Shown: positions 22,601-34,329, counted from the first letter of the stretch. The stretch: DNA of 64,000 nucleotides from Phytophthora quininea (GCA_011947345.1 JAAVTG010000786.1:1-64000); one strand, 5' to 3'. The notes: generated by a model from the letters alone, not told the origin. Translations and numbers: made by a program.

Positions 22601-24099
22601 TTCTCGTGGAACGACTCGGAACTACGACATTAACGTTGTAGCTCCTGTTATCACGGCGTTCGTGGATCAGCAAAAGCGTCTATCACGTCCTGTCAATTCT
22701 CAATTAATCATCGTGGAACTTACCTCCAAGACTGGAGTTATGCTGCAAGCTCGAACAATGCAGCGGCTTTGAAACGATTTAGATCTTCGCTACATTGTTG
22801 ACCGTACAGCATCGCTTTCAGAGCAAAGTATTTGGCGAAAAAACAGACAACTCTATTCGTCTCTCTGGAAAACGTGGGATTGTCAGCCCTCGTTTGCCTG
22901 AGATTTTCTTGGACGAGTCTTGCTGCAATGTGAACCACGTTGCTGGCAAGACATGGCTTTCATCTGACAAAGTCCGGCTAAGCCAAAGCGACAAGGGAGC
23001 TCGATAAGTTCATTTTTGTTTCAATATATATTTGTGAGCTTGCAATGTTTACTCGATAGCAACAACTTCAATTGCGGCTTTCGCAGAGCTTTTCTTGCAT
23101 ATCATACGAATTAAAACTCGGCGGTGCAGGGGTATCAAATGGCAAGGCTCGTGATAGATGGCAGCAGTGCATGCTTCACGCTTTTCGACTTTTATTTAGC
23201 TGTTACGACGAGGTGTCAGAATATTTGTTTCCTTGGCGCCACGCTTCGCTGAGTCAGACCTCCCGGAAATTAATTATACTTGCAAGAGGAAGCTGTGATG
23301 TACTAGGGAAAGTTGTTAGATGACGATGATGGCAGCAATATGCCGCCGCGGAAAAGAGAGCCCAAAAGACTGAACATTGCCAGCTACATTTTCGGGATAA
23401 TCAGAGACGTCCTGAGAGCTATGTCAGCTTCCACGCACCAAGCCTGACAACGAACGTGACAATTCATTCCATTCGCTGCGGTGCAGCTGCGTGTGCAAAA
23501 GATCCCCGAAGGTAGCGCTCTGGTGGATCTTCACCCGTGTAACCTGGCTTTTGGAATCCATTACGAAAGCTGTTGCCTTATATTGTCACCATATCACAGA
23601 AAAATCAGAGTGTTGGAAAGGTGTTAGCAGATCACCAGACTCCCGACTTACCTGTGGTGACGCTTCAATCCGCGACTTGCATCATCGCATTTCTCTCTCG
23701 AATATGGCCAACTCGTCGCGCTTTGCTCACAAGAGCTCGACGGACTTTTCATAAACTCCGTTTTATTTAAAAAAAAGCATGCCTGACCTGATTCTGATGC
23801 AGTTCATAGTCCCTCCTTTTCATTGCGATGCTCCATCCAAATCAAGCGCACGTCGAGGGGACGACGGTCGAGTCCCACGCACGCCCGAGTCAGTCGCAGT
23901 CTCGTCCTAGTCACCACCGAGTATTGACGACGACACCGTTGGTCATTTGCGCCGCGACGCCGCAGCCCCAACAGGAGGCCGGACGGATCTTGACGCACGC
24001 CAATTCCGCCACACGACAGCACAGCCTCGCCGCTGCAGTGTCGCTCATTGCCGCTCACATCCCCCATACTAAGCGACCTCAGCAGCCACTCCAGCCACC
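19650..24099. other. Gene-poor AT-rich region
   Basis: No frame over about 130 residues looks coding and none is recognisable. Visible details: a 12-13 bp inverted repeat (ggtcgtccacaa at 20312 and its complement near 20382), an A12 tract near 20717, and a lysine/alanine-rich frame ending near 21713. Short frames at 22370-22770 read CDCEGCRDVPRNSI and similar, and might be a transposase N-terminus, but I cannot place them. The last ~250 bp are the upstream region of the FYVE gene. Confidence 0.5.
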
Positions 24100-26027
24100 A
24101 TGTCGTCTTCACTGCCGCTCCCCAAAGGCTTCTTCAGTGCGAACGCGCACTTGTCGGAGGACATGCGCCGCCAGTACATCGAGTTCGCCGAGGCCTCTAT
24201 CCGCAAGGTCTTCGCGCTCAGTGACTGCCACAAGAATAGCTGGATCCCCATGCGCGAAAAGAAGGGCGTGGCTGTCTACCGCAACTTCGGCCAGATGCGT
24301 GGCCCCAAGGCCTACAAATCCAACATCGCCGAGGTGGGCTGCAAGGGCCAGCTCTCGGCCTCGCTCGAGCAGGTTGGGCGTGCTTACGCTGCCCACGACG
24401 ACGCGCTCTTCCGACGGCTCATGAAGAAGCTCAATCCTGCAGTCATGGACGCCGCTGTGATCTTCACGGTGGTGCCACGCACGCCGCTCACGCCGTTCCG
24501 CTACATTGGAATTAAATGGTACGCCGTCAAGACGCCCACGCCGATCGTGTCGCATCGCGACTATTGCTGCCTCGAAGTGCAGGACAAGATTGTGGACTCC
24601 TTTGGCAATGAAATGTACGTACGGATCCTCAGCTCCATCGAGGTCAACGAGTGCCCGTCGCTCGAAAACTCGCACGGGCTCGTGAGAGCAAAGATCCTTG
24701 CTGGATACATGTATCGGACAGACCGCGCGGAGCCCGATGTGGTGCGCGTGCATCACGTCGGCCGCTTTGACCCTGGGGGTTATTTCCCCGCGCAGTGGGC
24801 CTTCAAGACCGCGGAATCACAACTTGTGAACAGCGTCGTGCAGATCCGGCGCATCATAGACAAACAACAAATGAACGCCTGCACCTTCGTAGACAAACGG
24901 CAGTGGGTGCCCAACCATGAGCGTTTGCACTGCGCCGTGTGCAGCAGGACCTTCGGGACATTCCGGCCGCGCCACCATTGCCGTAGTTGTGGCGAAGTCA
25001 TCTGCGGCAAGTGCAGCGTGTTCAAGTCGGTCGAGGTGCCCGGCACAACGCTCAAGAATGTTCGAATCTGCTCTGTGTGCAACATGGGCGTGCAGAAGGC
25101 TGGCGGACAGGAAGACGACAGCAACATGTCGGATATTTCTACATCATCAGTTACGTCGAGCAGCACGATTGCCCACAACGAGATGAACTTGATGGATCTC
25201 TATATGGCCAACGGCGGCGGGCCGCGCACTCCGTCGGCGTACTCGGACGCATCAGTGCAATCTAACCTCTCCATGCGCTCGACAACCTCCACTCGGTCAG
25301 TCTGCGATGCCCGAGGGAGAGCTCATAGCCATGCTCGCGGCGCTCGTACTCCCGGCTCCTTCTTCAATGAGAACAACACCCCACGGTCATATATCGCCAA
25401 CAATCTCACACCTCGAAGCGGCTTTGGTGTTGGGTCTGGTCCTCCGACGCCACAATCGGGAGCGAGCAGCGCTGCAACGACGCCGTCAGCAGCGAGGGGT
25501 CTCTATCAGCTGCAAATGTCGTGGCAGCAGCCGCCATCACGGCGCAGCGTTTGTCCAGCTTCAAGGAGAACCCCGTGGATATTGGCTACTTGCGGGATTC
25601 CATGCGCGAGTCGATCCAGGGCACCCCCGCGCCGACACTGCCGCACGAACGACCCGAAGATCCGACGACGCCCTGGCCCCCTGCCAAGATGCCCCGACTG
25701 GAGACCGAGGAGACTGCAGACGTCGACATGGAGGCAGACGAGCAGGAGGAGGTGGAGACGAAGCCGGCTGTGCCATTGACGACCGAGGTCCTGGACAACC
25801 AACAACGAGCGCTGGCGGTGCAGGTGCCGACGGTAGAGCGCATCTCCGAGAGTCCGTTCGAGCAATCGAGCCGTGCATCGTCGTCGGCGCTGCGCTTCAG
25901 TGCGGACAAGGTGGAGACCACCAGCACAACGAACGCGTCCAGCGGCGGTATCCGCCCGTTCTTTAGTGGGATTCTGTCGCGCGTGCGCGGCGGGTCCGTC
26001 GAGAAACCCTCACAACGGGGCGTCTGA
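24100..26027 (+). CDS. START-like plus FYVE zinc-finger protein, with a frame change
   Basis: The N-terminal ~240 residues (MSSSLPLPKGFFSANAHLSE...) form the START-like lipid-binding region found before FYVE domains in oomycetes. The FYVE finger at about residues 268-328 shows CAVCSRTFGTF, then the signature RPRHHCRSCGEVICGKC, then ICSVC, giving eight cysteine/histidine ligands for two zinc ions and the basic patch that binds PtdIns3P on endosomes. A Ser/Thr/Pro-rich tail follows. Near 25480 the natural reading moves to another frame: TPQSGASSAATTPSAARG stops making sense and SLSAANVVAAAAITAQRL takes over, continuing to the stop at 26025-26027 (PSQRGV). A short intron or a one-base assembly error would explain this; I cannot place an intron with confidence. 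Oomycetes have many START-FYVE paralogues, so no specific role can be given. Confidence 0.88.
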
Positions 26028-26280
26028 GCGGCGGTGGCAGCGGAGAGATCTTGCCCTCGTCGAAGAGTCCCGCCCAGCAGCAGCAACAGCAACAGGTCAC
26101 CAGCAGAGAGCAGCCGAGGCTCAGACTCAGCAGCCACATGAGAGAGCGCCGGCGACGGAGGGGGCGCCGAGGAAGTCCGAGGGTGTCCGCTCAAATAGTT
26201 TTTGTAACCTTATCATTGTTTCATAATCAACCCCATGTACTACCAGTAGACTCCTTCCTGCTGCAGCTCCCAGCTCGATG

Positions 26281-28381
26281 TCACCACTCGCGCTGGTTGT
26301 TGACTAGCGACGGATAGTACACTGGTTTCGACGACACTTGCCTGCGCTTCTCCGTCTCCTCCATGACGCAGTGCTTCTGATGAAGCATGCTCTCAAGCTT
26401 GCGCGCTCCGTCCAAAAAGTAACGCGACTGCATGCGCAGTTTGGCCACGAGGAGCTTCTCCTGTTGAAGAGCTTGTGCCGCCGTCTCCAACTTTTCGCGG
26501 TCTTGCTCGAGCATCATCGCTCGCTGTTCGCTTCGCTCTGAGCGCTCGGTGAGGGCCTTTACCAGCATGCGCAACTTGTCGCACTCGGCTTCGCACTCGT
26601 GGAACTCCTGTGCTCGCTGTGCCAGCGTCTGAGACCGTTCTAGCGTCTCACGACCGAGTGCCGCCAGCTCAGTACGGCGCCGCTCGACAGCTATCTCCTG
26701 TTCTTCCAGCCGCCGGGCTCGCTGCTCGACGTATGCGGAGTGGGCTTCTAACTCAACGCGCTCGTCCGCAAGCTCGGATCGCCGCGCGTCCAGATCGCTG
26801 CTCTTGGCCTCCATTTTGCCGCGTTCCTCATCAAAGCGAGCGCTGTTGCGAGCTGCCGAGGCCAGCAATTCACGTCGCTGCTCGTCGACAGCTTCACGTT
26901 CGCGCGCGATCTACAATCCCCAAGACATACGTCAAGCCAAGTCGGTCACGCACAATTTGCCAGTGAAGAAAAAGCTTACCCGGTCCACTTCGTCCTGTAT
27001 CCGTCGTTCAGCCCGCTGCTCAGCTTGGTGCTTTGCTTCAGTTGCGCGCGAAAGCTCTGCTGCGTGGGTCATCGCCTCCTGTGCTGCACGAGATTCCAGG
27101 TCGCGCATTTGCTTATGCAACGCAGCCTGGAGCTTTTCAAAGCGCTCTTTTCAGCTTCAACCACGCGCTTGTGCACTTCAGGGAGTGTCTGACGCTCAGT
27201 AGTTCGCGCTGCAACCTCTTCGGCAAGCGCACGACGTGCGGCATCGACATCTACGTTGCATTTGTGCTCCAAAACTTCGAGCTGCACGCGATGATGGCCT
27301 TTTAATTTCTCGATACGTTGCTCCGACGCTAACTTCGCGTTCACAGCGTCCTCGAATCCGCAGGTGAGCTGATGAAAGTCTCCCAGAGCTGTCTGTAGCT
27401 TCTCTGCAAGAACGATATTCCGTCCTTCAGCCTCGTGCTTCTCTCGCTCCACGCTCTGCATCGCGCTGCGCGCTTCCCTTAGCTCGTCGTGCAACTTCTC
27501 GATTCGGCGGTCTCTTTCTTCAATCGATGCCACTGCCGCCACGAGCTCTTGCTGTACGCGTTCAGCTGCGCGTTCATGCTCACGTCTCCGATCAGCAGCT
27601 CGTCGGCGCTTTTTCTCGATACGCGACTTGCGCATTGTCAGTTCCTCGCGCGCTCGACGTAGTGACGCCTTCAGCTCGCGCTCTTTCCAGGCCAGCAGAG
27701 CGTTCTTCTCACGCAGCTCTTCGACTTCATCTTCAAACTTGCTTTCAACCTTGCGTAGTAGCAGCGAAAACTGTTTGCTCTGCATGGTGGCGATGGCCTC
27801 GGCTTCTTCCTCCGCAACCGAAGCAAGAGCCTTCCTCGGCAAGACTTTACTTTCCGCTACTGAAGAACGGGTTTCGGTGGAGAGAAGGAAGTTGGCGGCT
27901 TGAAGATCATTGACCGGCTGCGGCGCAGGTCGGAACGGAGGAGAATCTCGTGCAGCTCTTACTGAAAGATCGACAATGAGTGCGTGGCGGCTACTCTGGC
28001 TCAGCTGGCTTTGAGACCGTCGACTCTCCTCCTCAAAAGAAGTTTCGTCGTAGTCGTACACTGATCCATCGTCCGACTGAAGCGGTGGGGGTCGTGCGCT
28101 GCTGTTGCTGATCACCGAGCGCGTAGGTGACTGCTCCTCGCCGCTGTTTTGGCCACCGGCCGACGTTCTTCCTCCTCTTCGAAGTCGACACTGTAGCCGT
28201 CGTCGTCTTCCTCATAGTTATCCGAGACGGCAATTCGAACCTGGTGCTGCTGTTGCTTTGGCGCCGCAGGAGCAGCTTCGACGCTCTCTGCAATCTCGCT
28301 GGCGATATCGCTGCCGCCGTCCCCGATATTCTCCCCGACGTCAGACTCCACCTCGAAGGCGTCGGAGTCATCGCTGTACAT
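26281..28381 (-). CDS. Coiled-coil protein
   Basis: The minus-strand product begins MYSDDSDAFEVESDVGENIG, with acidic, low-complexity sequence to about residue 100. From about 27900 leftward it is almost entirely Glu/Arg/Lys/Ala/Leu-rich heptads, that is, a long coiled coil ending QVSSKPVYYPSLVNNQREW. One clear intron lies at 26911-26979 (GTAAGC...TTGTAG). Two frame changes remain. One is near 28150, where reading shifts to GEEQSPTRSVISNSSARP. The other is at 27134-27145 beside a TTTT run, where one added base restores EKLQAALHKQMRDLESRAA. Both look like single-base errors or decay. The overall shape resembles coiled-coil centrosome or cilium proteins such as FBF1, but coiled coils align easily and I do not assign a name. 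Confidence 0.75.
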
Positions 28382-28384
28382 GGG

Positions 28385-28868
28385 TATTCACGCACGTCTC
28401 CTCGCAGAACGCGAAGTCGCTAGCCGAGCATCTTCCATTCAGAGCCGCTTCCCACCAGCACCATCGCAGCTCACACAGCAAGGTAAAGTTAGTAAAAAAA
28501 AAAAATCGAAACGGATCGAGAAGAACGCAGGGTCCAGCAATGGCAAGATGGCAAACTCGAGACGAGACAAATTGGAATAGCGAGAAAGCCAAAGCGACAC
28601 CGGACTCGAGTCCAAGCGGAGGCAGCGTTGGATTTAACATATTGATTTTGGAATATGCGAGAGCGTCGGGAGCCGCAAAGTCCCCAACAAATCTACGCCA
28701 ACGACAGCCACCGAGCCGACTCGACGGCCTGGCACCGGAGAAGACAGCACCATCGTACGGTAGCGCCCAGCCGAGAGCAGGGAGCCAGCGAGCCACGCGC
28801 GCGCCGCGTTGCCACTAGTGCACATTGCTGCCTGCCCACCTGTCCCGATCAGCCCCAGGGCCACCTGT
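28385..28868. other. Intergenic region between convergent-side genes
   Basis: No supported gene. It contains an A13 tract at about 28493 and the upstream region of the coiled-coil gene. Open frames here are short and unrecognised. Confidence 0.45.
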
Positions 28869-29156
28869 TTACTGCTTGGCAGCGTTCGAGTTTGGTCCCA
28901 GCTTCTTGCCGCCCATGCCCGCCACGACGTTCACGAAGCGGCGGTTGTACTGCCAGCGCTTCTTGGCGCGGCCCGTCAGAGCCTTCTTCGAGTCCTCCTG
29001 CTTGGGGACCTTGGGGGTCTGGCCCTTGACCTTACCGGCACGTGCCAGCGAACCGTGGACCTTACCACCACCGCGCAGACGCAGCGACAGGTTCAGCGTC
29101 GTTCCTTCCTGGATGTTGCTGTCCACCACCACGAGCACGCCACAAGAGCAACACAC
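28869..29156 (-). CDS. RPS30: Ribosomal protein S30, with only the tail of a ubiquitin-like leader
   Basis: The C-terminal part is small-subunit protein eS30: [20 protein letters not shown], then [18 protein letters not shown]. Directly before it lies [17 protein letters not shown], the last beta strand and di-glycine end of a ubiquitin-like fusion partner (FAU/ubiquitin-S30 precursors), after which processing releases S30. The beginning of the ubiquitin fold is not in this frame. A candidate splice acceptor (ggtggacag) precedes the NIQEG codons, with the exon start at 29118, so an upstream exon is expected. I find no ubiquitin-like exon in any minus-strand frame of the ~400 bp up to the divergent gene at 29574. 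The listed start (29156) is therefore only the frame limit. Confidence 0.85.
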   Translation of the reverse strand: MCCSCGVLVVVDSNIQEGTTLNLSLRLRGGGKVHGSLARAGKVKGQTPKVPKQEDSKKALTGRAKKRWQYNRRFVNVVAGMGGKKLGPNSNAAKQ

Positions 29157-29573
29157 GCAATGTCAGTGACCTGTTCTCTTCCCATCCATCCAGCTTGCTG
29201 TCATGTCGACGGTGTTTTGCAGGAATCTGCGCAGCCATCGCCAGGTGCCAGCCAAAGAGACGCACCTCATGCTTCTTCCTGGTGTTTTCTCGCGGAGAAT
29301 TCCAATGATAGAAAGGTGTGGAAAGCGACCCCAGCCAGTACGCCCACACCACCAATTGACAGGTCCATACAAAAACCAAGATGACCGCCATTTCTACCAA
29401 TCACAAGTTCATATGTATCTGAGTGATGGTCTGCAAAATCTAGTTTTTGGAACAATTTTTGTTATGCGTAGAAAAAAACTAAAATAAGCTGGCCGGTTGA
29501 AATGAAATGACTGTGCCATTTTGGAGTAGCAATTTTCCAAACGAAACATTTCTTGTCCACACAAGCGCGAGCC

Positions 29574-30656
29574 ATGATGCGAGCAGCGACTCGCGCTCTA
29601 GCGGTGCACACGCGGCGGCGTACGACGTGCGTATTGCTCCAAGCGGGACCCTTCTCAACGACTACACCACCGCCGTCCGCAGGTGACGAGCAGGTAGAGC
29701 TGCCCAGTCACATCAAGTTCCGCATGCCGGATCTGGACTTCAAGGTGCCGCTCGAGCAGGAGGGGACGCAGCATCCTGGCGACATTGGGGTCTGATGAGT
29801 TTTGGTGCCTCTGGCAGGCGGTGGGGAGCGGCGCCGCGGAGACGACGCTGACCAAGTGGTACGTGCAGGAGGGCGGCGAGGTGAAGGACGGCACGCATAT
29901 GTGCGAGGTGCGGGGGTTGACTGGCTGGGAGTGTTGGTCGGACTAGCAGGAAAAATAACGATGCAATTGTTTTTACTGTAATGCCTATAGATCGACACGC
30001 CCGACCTGTGCTTCCAGCTTGAGTCCGGAGACGAGGGATTCATCGCCAGGCTGCGTACGTGGGCATATTTTGCTGCAGAAATCTCCATGATGCCGTTGCT
30101 GATCTGCAAATGCTTTGCGATGCTTTTTCTAAAGTTGTGGCCGAGGGCGCCAACAATGTGGCTCCAGGACAGCCACTGGCTATCATTGTGCCCACACAGG
30201 CCGAGATCTCGCCGTTTGTCCAGGCCTTGAAGGAGCACCCGCACTGCATTGAAGGTATGCTCAACTTAACCAACGACAATCTTTTTGCGAGTAAGGTCCT
30301 ACTGTTTTTGTTGTTATGGCGTAGGCTATGTAGAGCCGACAGTTGCAGAGATCGTGGCTGAGGCGGAAGTCGTAGCAACAATAGCAGCAGCTGCTACGGA
30401 AAGCGCTGCATCTAGCGATGTTCTACGCGCGTTGAACAAGCTGCAGAAGGAGGGACGTTTTGAAAATGAGAGTGCACTCAAGGTGCTAAAGTCGCTAGCC
30501 CGTAAGAACGATGAGCAACTGCTCACAACGTACAAGGCCAGCTTTGAGGATGGCGTGATGGAAGAGGCTGCATTTGACAAGGACTTCTTCGTGGAGACAG
30601 CGTTGGAGTTGGCGGAGGAAGCAGCCGGAAAGTCGACCGACACTAGCTCTAGCTAG
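29574..30656 (+). CDS. Mitochondrial lipoyl-domain-like protein without the lipoyl lysine, five exons
   Basis: Exons 29574-29744, 29818-29907, 29991-30054, 30135-30254 and 30325-30656 join in frame to 258 residues, each boundary GT-AG. Residues 1-32 (MMRAATRALAVHTRRRTTC...) look like a mitochondrial presequence. Residues about 48-125 follow the biotinyl/lipoyl fold of 2-oxoacid dehydrogenase E2 proteins: MPDLDFK, TLTKWYVQEGGEVKDG, a hairpin, then ARLLVAEGANNVAPGQPLAIIV. At the hairpin, E2 proteins read E-T-D-K-A; here the sequence is EIDTPDLCFQLES, so the acceptor lysine position is aspartate. The C-terminal ~110 residues are Ala/Glu/Lys-rich helix. There is no E3-binding or acyltransferase domain. 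It could be a structural or regulatory relative of E2/E3BP or of glycine-cleavage H protein; the function is unknown. It is divergent from S30. Confidence 0.82.
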
Positions 30657-30715
30657 CCTGTCTTATATCACGGGGATGAATGGATCGATGACAACTTCTA
30701 TTCACTAAAGGAGTG

Positions 30716-33256
30716 TTAAGCAGCTATCCCATCCAGCAAAACAATTTCGACGCTTTTGGTAACAACTTGCGGTCCTCCTACTCCGGTGAAACCATTGTCG
30801 TCAACTTGAACTGTTATGTGATCGTGAGAACCTGTGCAGCCGTAGCGATCATCACACACATACGCTAGTGTCCCGAAGATTTCTTTGGACTGAGTTACCG
30901 TCGTCGCAAATTCGAGCGTGGACGCGGAGTCTCCATCAACGACTGGGTTGAGAGCTGTTGGGCCTCGAGCAAATACGGGAGGTGGCAGCGTAACTCGAAG
31001 TTGTCCGGCGAGAACTGCGATGCTGACGTACAGAATGCCTTCTGCTGAGTCTGGGTCGTTAATTTCGATTTCTTCCAGCGATACCCACTGTCTCCGAGAA
31101 ATGTAGTAGGTCAGGTTCATGGTGATTGAGGGGCCTCGTTGGCCGCACAGACTTCCGGCAAGCAGCTACGAGCTACGTTGTCCGAACTTGGCTGAGCGTT
31201 CTGAGAAATTAAAGCAGCACGACTGACATAATTATCCGGACAGCCTTGTGAGTCGATTGATTGTTCGAGAATTCCAGCATCGCTGCCCAATATCAACGAT
31301 CCACAACTGCACTCCCGCCCCAGGTTCGACCATCCTTTAGAGCATTTCAGCGATTTTGACAGGTCTTCCCATTGCTGTTCGATCGGCAGCGCATCGGAAA
31401 TACTGGGTGTAGTATCGTCGATTCTGATTTCGAGGTCAGTATCTCGGCCCAGGTAAAAGAAATTCGCCGTCTTGGATGGAATGCTCACGAGTGCGTGTGC
31501 GGCAAGCTGAATATCCAATGAGGCTGCATTAAGCTCCACGATTTCGTCTGACGATGGAAATATCTTTGTCGTTCCAGTTTGAGACCCATCCGACTGCCAG
31601 AATTCCATTTGTTGATCACGCCCAGCTTGAGCTGCAAAACCATCCTGGCCGATAGTGTGTTGACGCTATTTAGTATCGTGAGATAACTTGGTTGCGATCC
31701 CGTTGCGCCTGGTGCAAGATCTATCAGCATCGAAGTTCCAGACGAAGATCCATCGGTAACCCACAACTCAGCTCCGTAGACACCGTCGTTCGCCTGGAAA
31801 AACACTTTGTTCGCAAATGAGGTTAAAAACCTGGGTGTGAGCCAGCAGCACCAGGGCGAATATCAGAGACGAGAACCGTTCCCGCACGAGTGCCATCGGT
31901 TGCCCAGAGCTCAGCTCCATGCACACAGTCATCAGCTTGAAATAGTAGCAATGGTGAGCCCAGCGAAGGGTTGATCACTGCAAAATTCCGAGGCGAAGAC
32001 GACTTCGCTCCAACACAAATGTCCAGCAACAATCCCGTCCCCAGTGTGGTGTGCTGATTATCTGTGTATTCAAAGCGCGACTCGCCATCCGAAAACCATA
32101 ACTCTCGACCATAGGCTTGCGTTTTTGCTGAGAAGAATACCCGCGAATTGAACGCCGTTAAAAATCGCGGCTCTGAGCTGCTAGAGCCAAATTCAATGTC
32201 AGCAACCAACACTGTGCCGTCGCGAGTGCCATCCGTCATCCATAACTCGGATCCAAAAGCCGTCGAGCTTGCCTGGAAGTAGAGATGCTGGTTCAGCTCG
32301 ACAAAATGGGAGGGATTGGATCCTTCAGGTTCTGGCGAAATTCTAGCGACACGCTTCGTGCCGGCTGCAGTACCATCAGTCGCCCACAGTTGTGTGCCCC
32401 ATGCTGCTTGATATGTTGGAGATTCGCGATAACACACGATGCCAGCAAAAAGATCCGTTTGGAACCCCGTGTCTAAGCGATAGGAATCTTGAAAACCTGC
32501 GTGCTTGAAAGCTCCTGTTGTCTGGATGGCAAAGGCAAAAAGTGTTATCATGGTGGAAGTAAAGCGACGAGAGGAAGACACACCTTCGAATCTGAGAAGC
32601 GGAAATATTTTCGCGTTCGTCCTCCCCACTCGTAGCCGCTCCATCCACACTGATCGAAGTAAGTAAAAGCTTCGTCGCTGTATTCTTCCAGCTGAGTCGT
32701 GCTGACGAACATCTTGTGGGCTTCAGATGTTGATACCCAGCGAAACCCTACAGGGCAATCGTAAGTCTGTGTACAGTTTAAAGAAATGGTTAGAACATGG
32801 ATGTTGCGAGGTGATGATACTTGCTCTACAGAACCTCATCAAGATCCCACACATTCTGCTCGGCCACTGCAAAATCACGTTGGAATCGACAGAGCTTTGT
32901 CGAAAGCTTTGGCATGCGTCTTGGTAGTCTTCCTTGACCATCCACGATAATTCGGGGCCTTCAGCTGAAAAATAGATTCGATTGTCCTTGGAGAATGGAG
33001 TCAAATGCGACGGCTGTGATGCACCCACGCCCGGGTAGATATCCTTCAACACTAGCGTGCCTGCTGCTGTTCCATCGCTGTACCAGAGTTCTTGGCCGAG
33101 ATCGGGATCTCGCCCGCTGAAAAGCAGGTATCCGTTGTGCGATACAAGATTGGATACAGCGAGCCCTGTAGAACCCGTCGTCTGGAGGATACAGCGAAAG
33201 CGTGTGCTTGATTCACTCGCAAGAAGATCGGCAATCACGATACTCCAGATGTGCAT
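30716..33256 (-). CDS. ELWxTDGT-repeat protein, with frame changes
   Basis: The minus strand encodes at least six copies of a ~45-residue unit centred on ELW-x-(T/S)DGT-xx-GT: ELWYSDGTAAGT, QLWATDGTAAGT, ELWMTDGTRDGT, ELWFSDG, ELWATDGTRAGT, ELWVTDGSSSGT and a degenerate EFWQSDGSQTGT. Each is preceded by a strand like LYFQA or VFFSA. Such repeats occur in large secreted or surface beta-propeller-like proteins. One intron is clear (about 32521-32583), and another probably ends near 32749. Three frame changes are needed: at 31825-31829 (a T run on the coding strand one base short), near 31660, and near 31150 before the C-terminal CGQRGPSITMNLTYYISRR. The C-terminal ~135 residues are a beta-rich domain. 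This may be a pseudogene or an error-affected gene; the true start is uncertain. Confidence 0.7.
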
Positions 33257-33626
33257 GCTGCACTCGTAAAGAAATAACTAGCGACGGTTCAAACTCATTT
33301 TGGCTTCACGCGATTTTCAAATAGGTTTGCACGATATTTGAAGCATAGATAATGAATTTATATGTATACTGGGATAGAAAGCAACCGAAGTGCTGAGAGC
33401 ACAGCCCAACAAGGATTAATTGCGTGGCGTATGGCCGTATGGTCCAAAAACCGGTACTCGGACACGAGTAAAATACTGTTGAATACAAATGACCAATCAT
33501 AGAAGAATGTAACATTATCTCGGCCAATGAAAGTCTCTTAAATATCATTTTAAAATTTGGACAATTCGGACATATTTTGTCCGAGCATTTTGATGATATA
33601 TTGCTATCACATATTTTTGTATAAAA
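33257..33626. other. AT-rich flank
   Basis: No gene seen. It separates the ELW-repeat gene from the inserted MITE. Confidence 0.5.
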
Positions 33627-33628
33627 TA

Positions 33629-34325
33629 GGGGGTCGAACCTGCAAAATCCCAAAAACTGAGCAGAGTATCTCCCAAATTGTGAGCAAGAAAAGTGCGCAG
33701 ATGTGAGCCAAAACGAGTGTGTGTGGGGGGTCTCACATTCAAACTTCGTACTTACATTAAAAAAAAACTATACTACCTCGGGAGGAAGCCCTCCCCACCT
33801 CTATGCAAAAGAAGGAGAGGACGGCGCGCTATGGCGACAGCTACGCTGTATTTACCCCTCCACCGCGCTCGAATGTATTAATGTACACATTCCTCTTCCC
33901 TTCCGAATACCTAGCATAAACTGATTAGGTGTAGATATCGCTACAACACGTGCCAGCGTTGCCTTTCCATTGATGCGTGTAGCTGCTCTAGAATGCCCCT
34001 ATTTTGCGCTCCTACATTCATACAAATTGCACCGAAGGCACCCAGGCTGAAGTGCTTGCTCGTGCCTCCATATACATGCTCGCACGGGTGGCAGGGACGC
34101 TATCTGGGCCGAGATTTGCCTTCCACGGCGGAGCATGGGCACCATGCAGGTGCCGGTAGCATCGGTCATTTTCTTGGCGTCGAACTCGAGCTTCGAAATG
34201 AGCTGCTCATTTGAAAAAAAAAAACTCAGGAGGTGGCTTATTTTTAAAATGAGCAGAAAATCTCCCAAAACGTGAGCATAGGTAATCCAAAAATGTAAGC
34301 ACTATTTTTGCCAGGTTTGACCCCC
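33629..34325. mobile_element. ~700 bp Tc1/mariner-type MITE with TA target site
   Basis: The ends are inverted copies: GGGGGTCGAACCTGCAAAA at 33629 and, on the opposite strand from 34325, GGGGGTCAAACCTGGCAAAA. Both sides are flanked by TA (33627-33628 and 34326-34327), the target duplication used by Tc1/mariner elements. Just inside the ends are two direct copies of a ~29 bp block (TGAGCAGA..TCTCCCAAA...GTGAGCA) at 33658 and 34250. The middle has no transposase frame. A minus-strand frame (34035-34215) reading QLISKLEFDAKKMTDATG is unrecognised and could be captured sequence. Confidence 0.65.
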
Positions 34326-34329
34326 TAAT

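Noticed and set aside
24109..24756. 215-residue minus-strand frame opposite the FYVE gene
   Set aside because: It is the mirror of the conserved START-like region and is compositionally biased.
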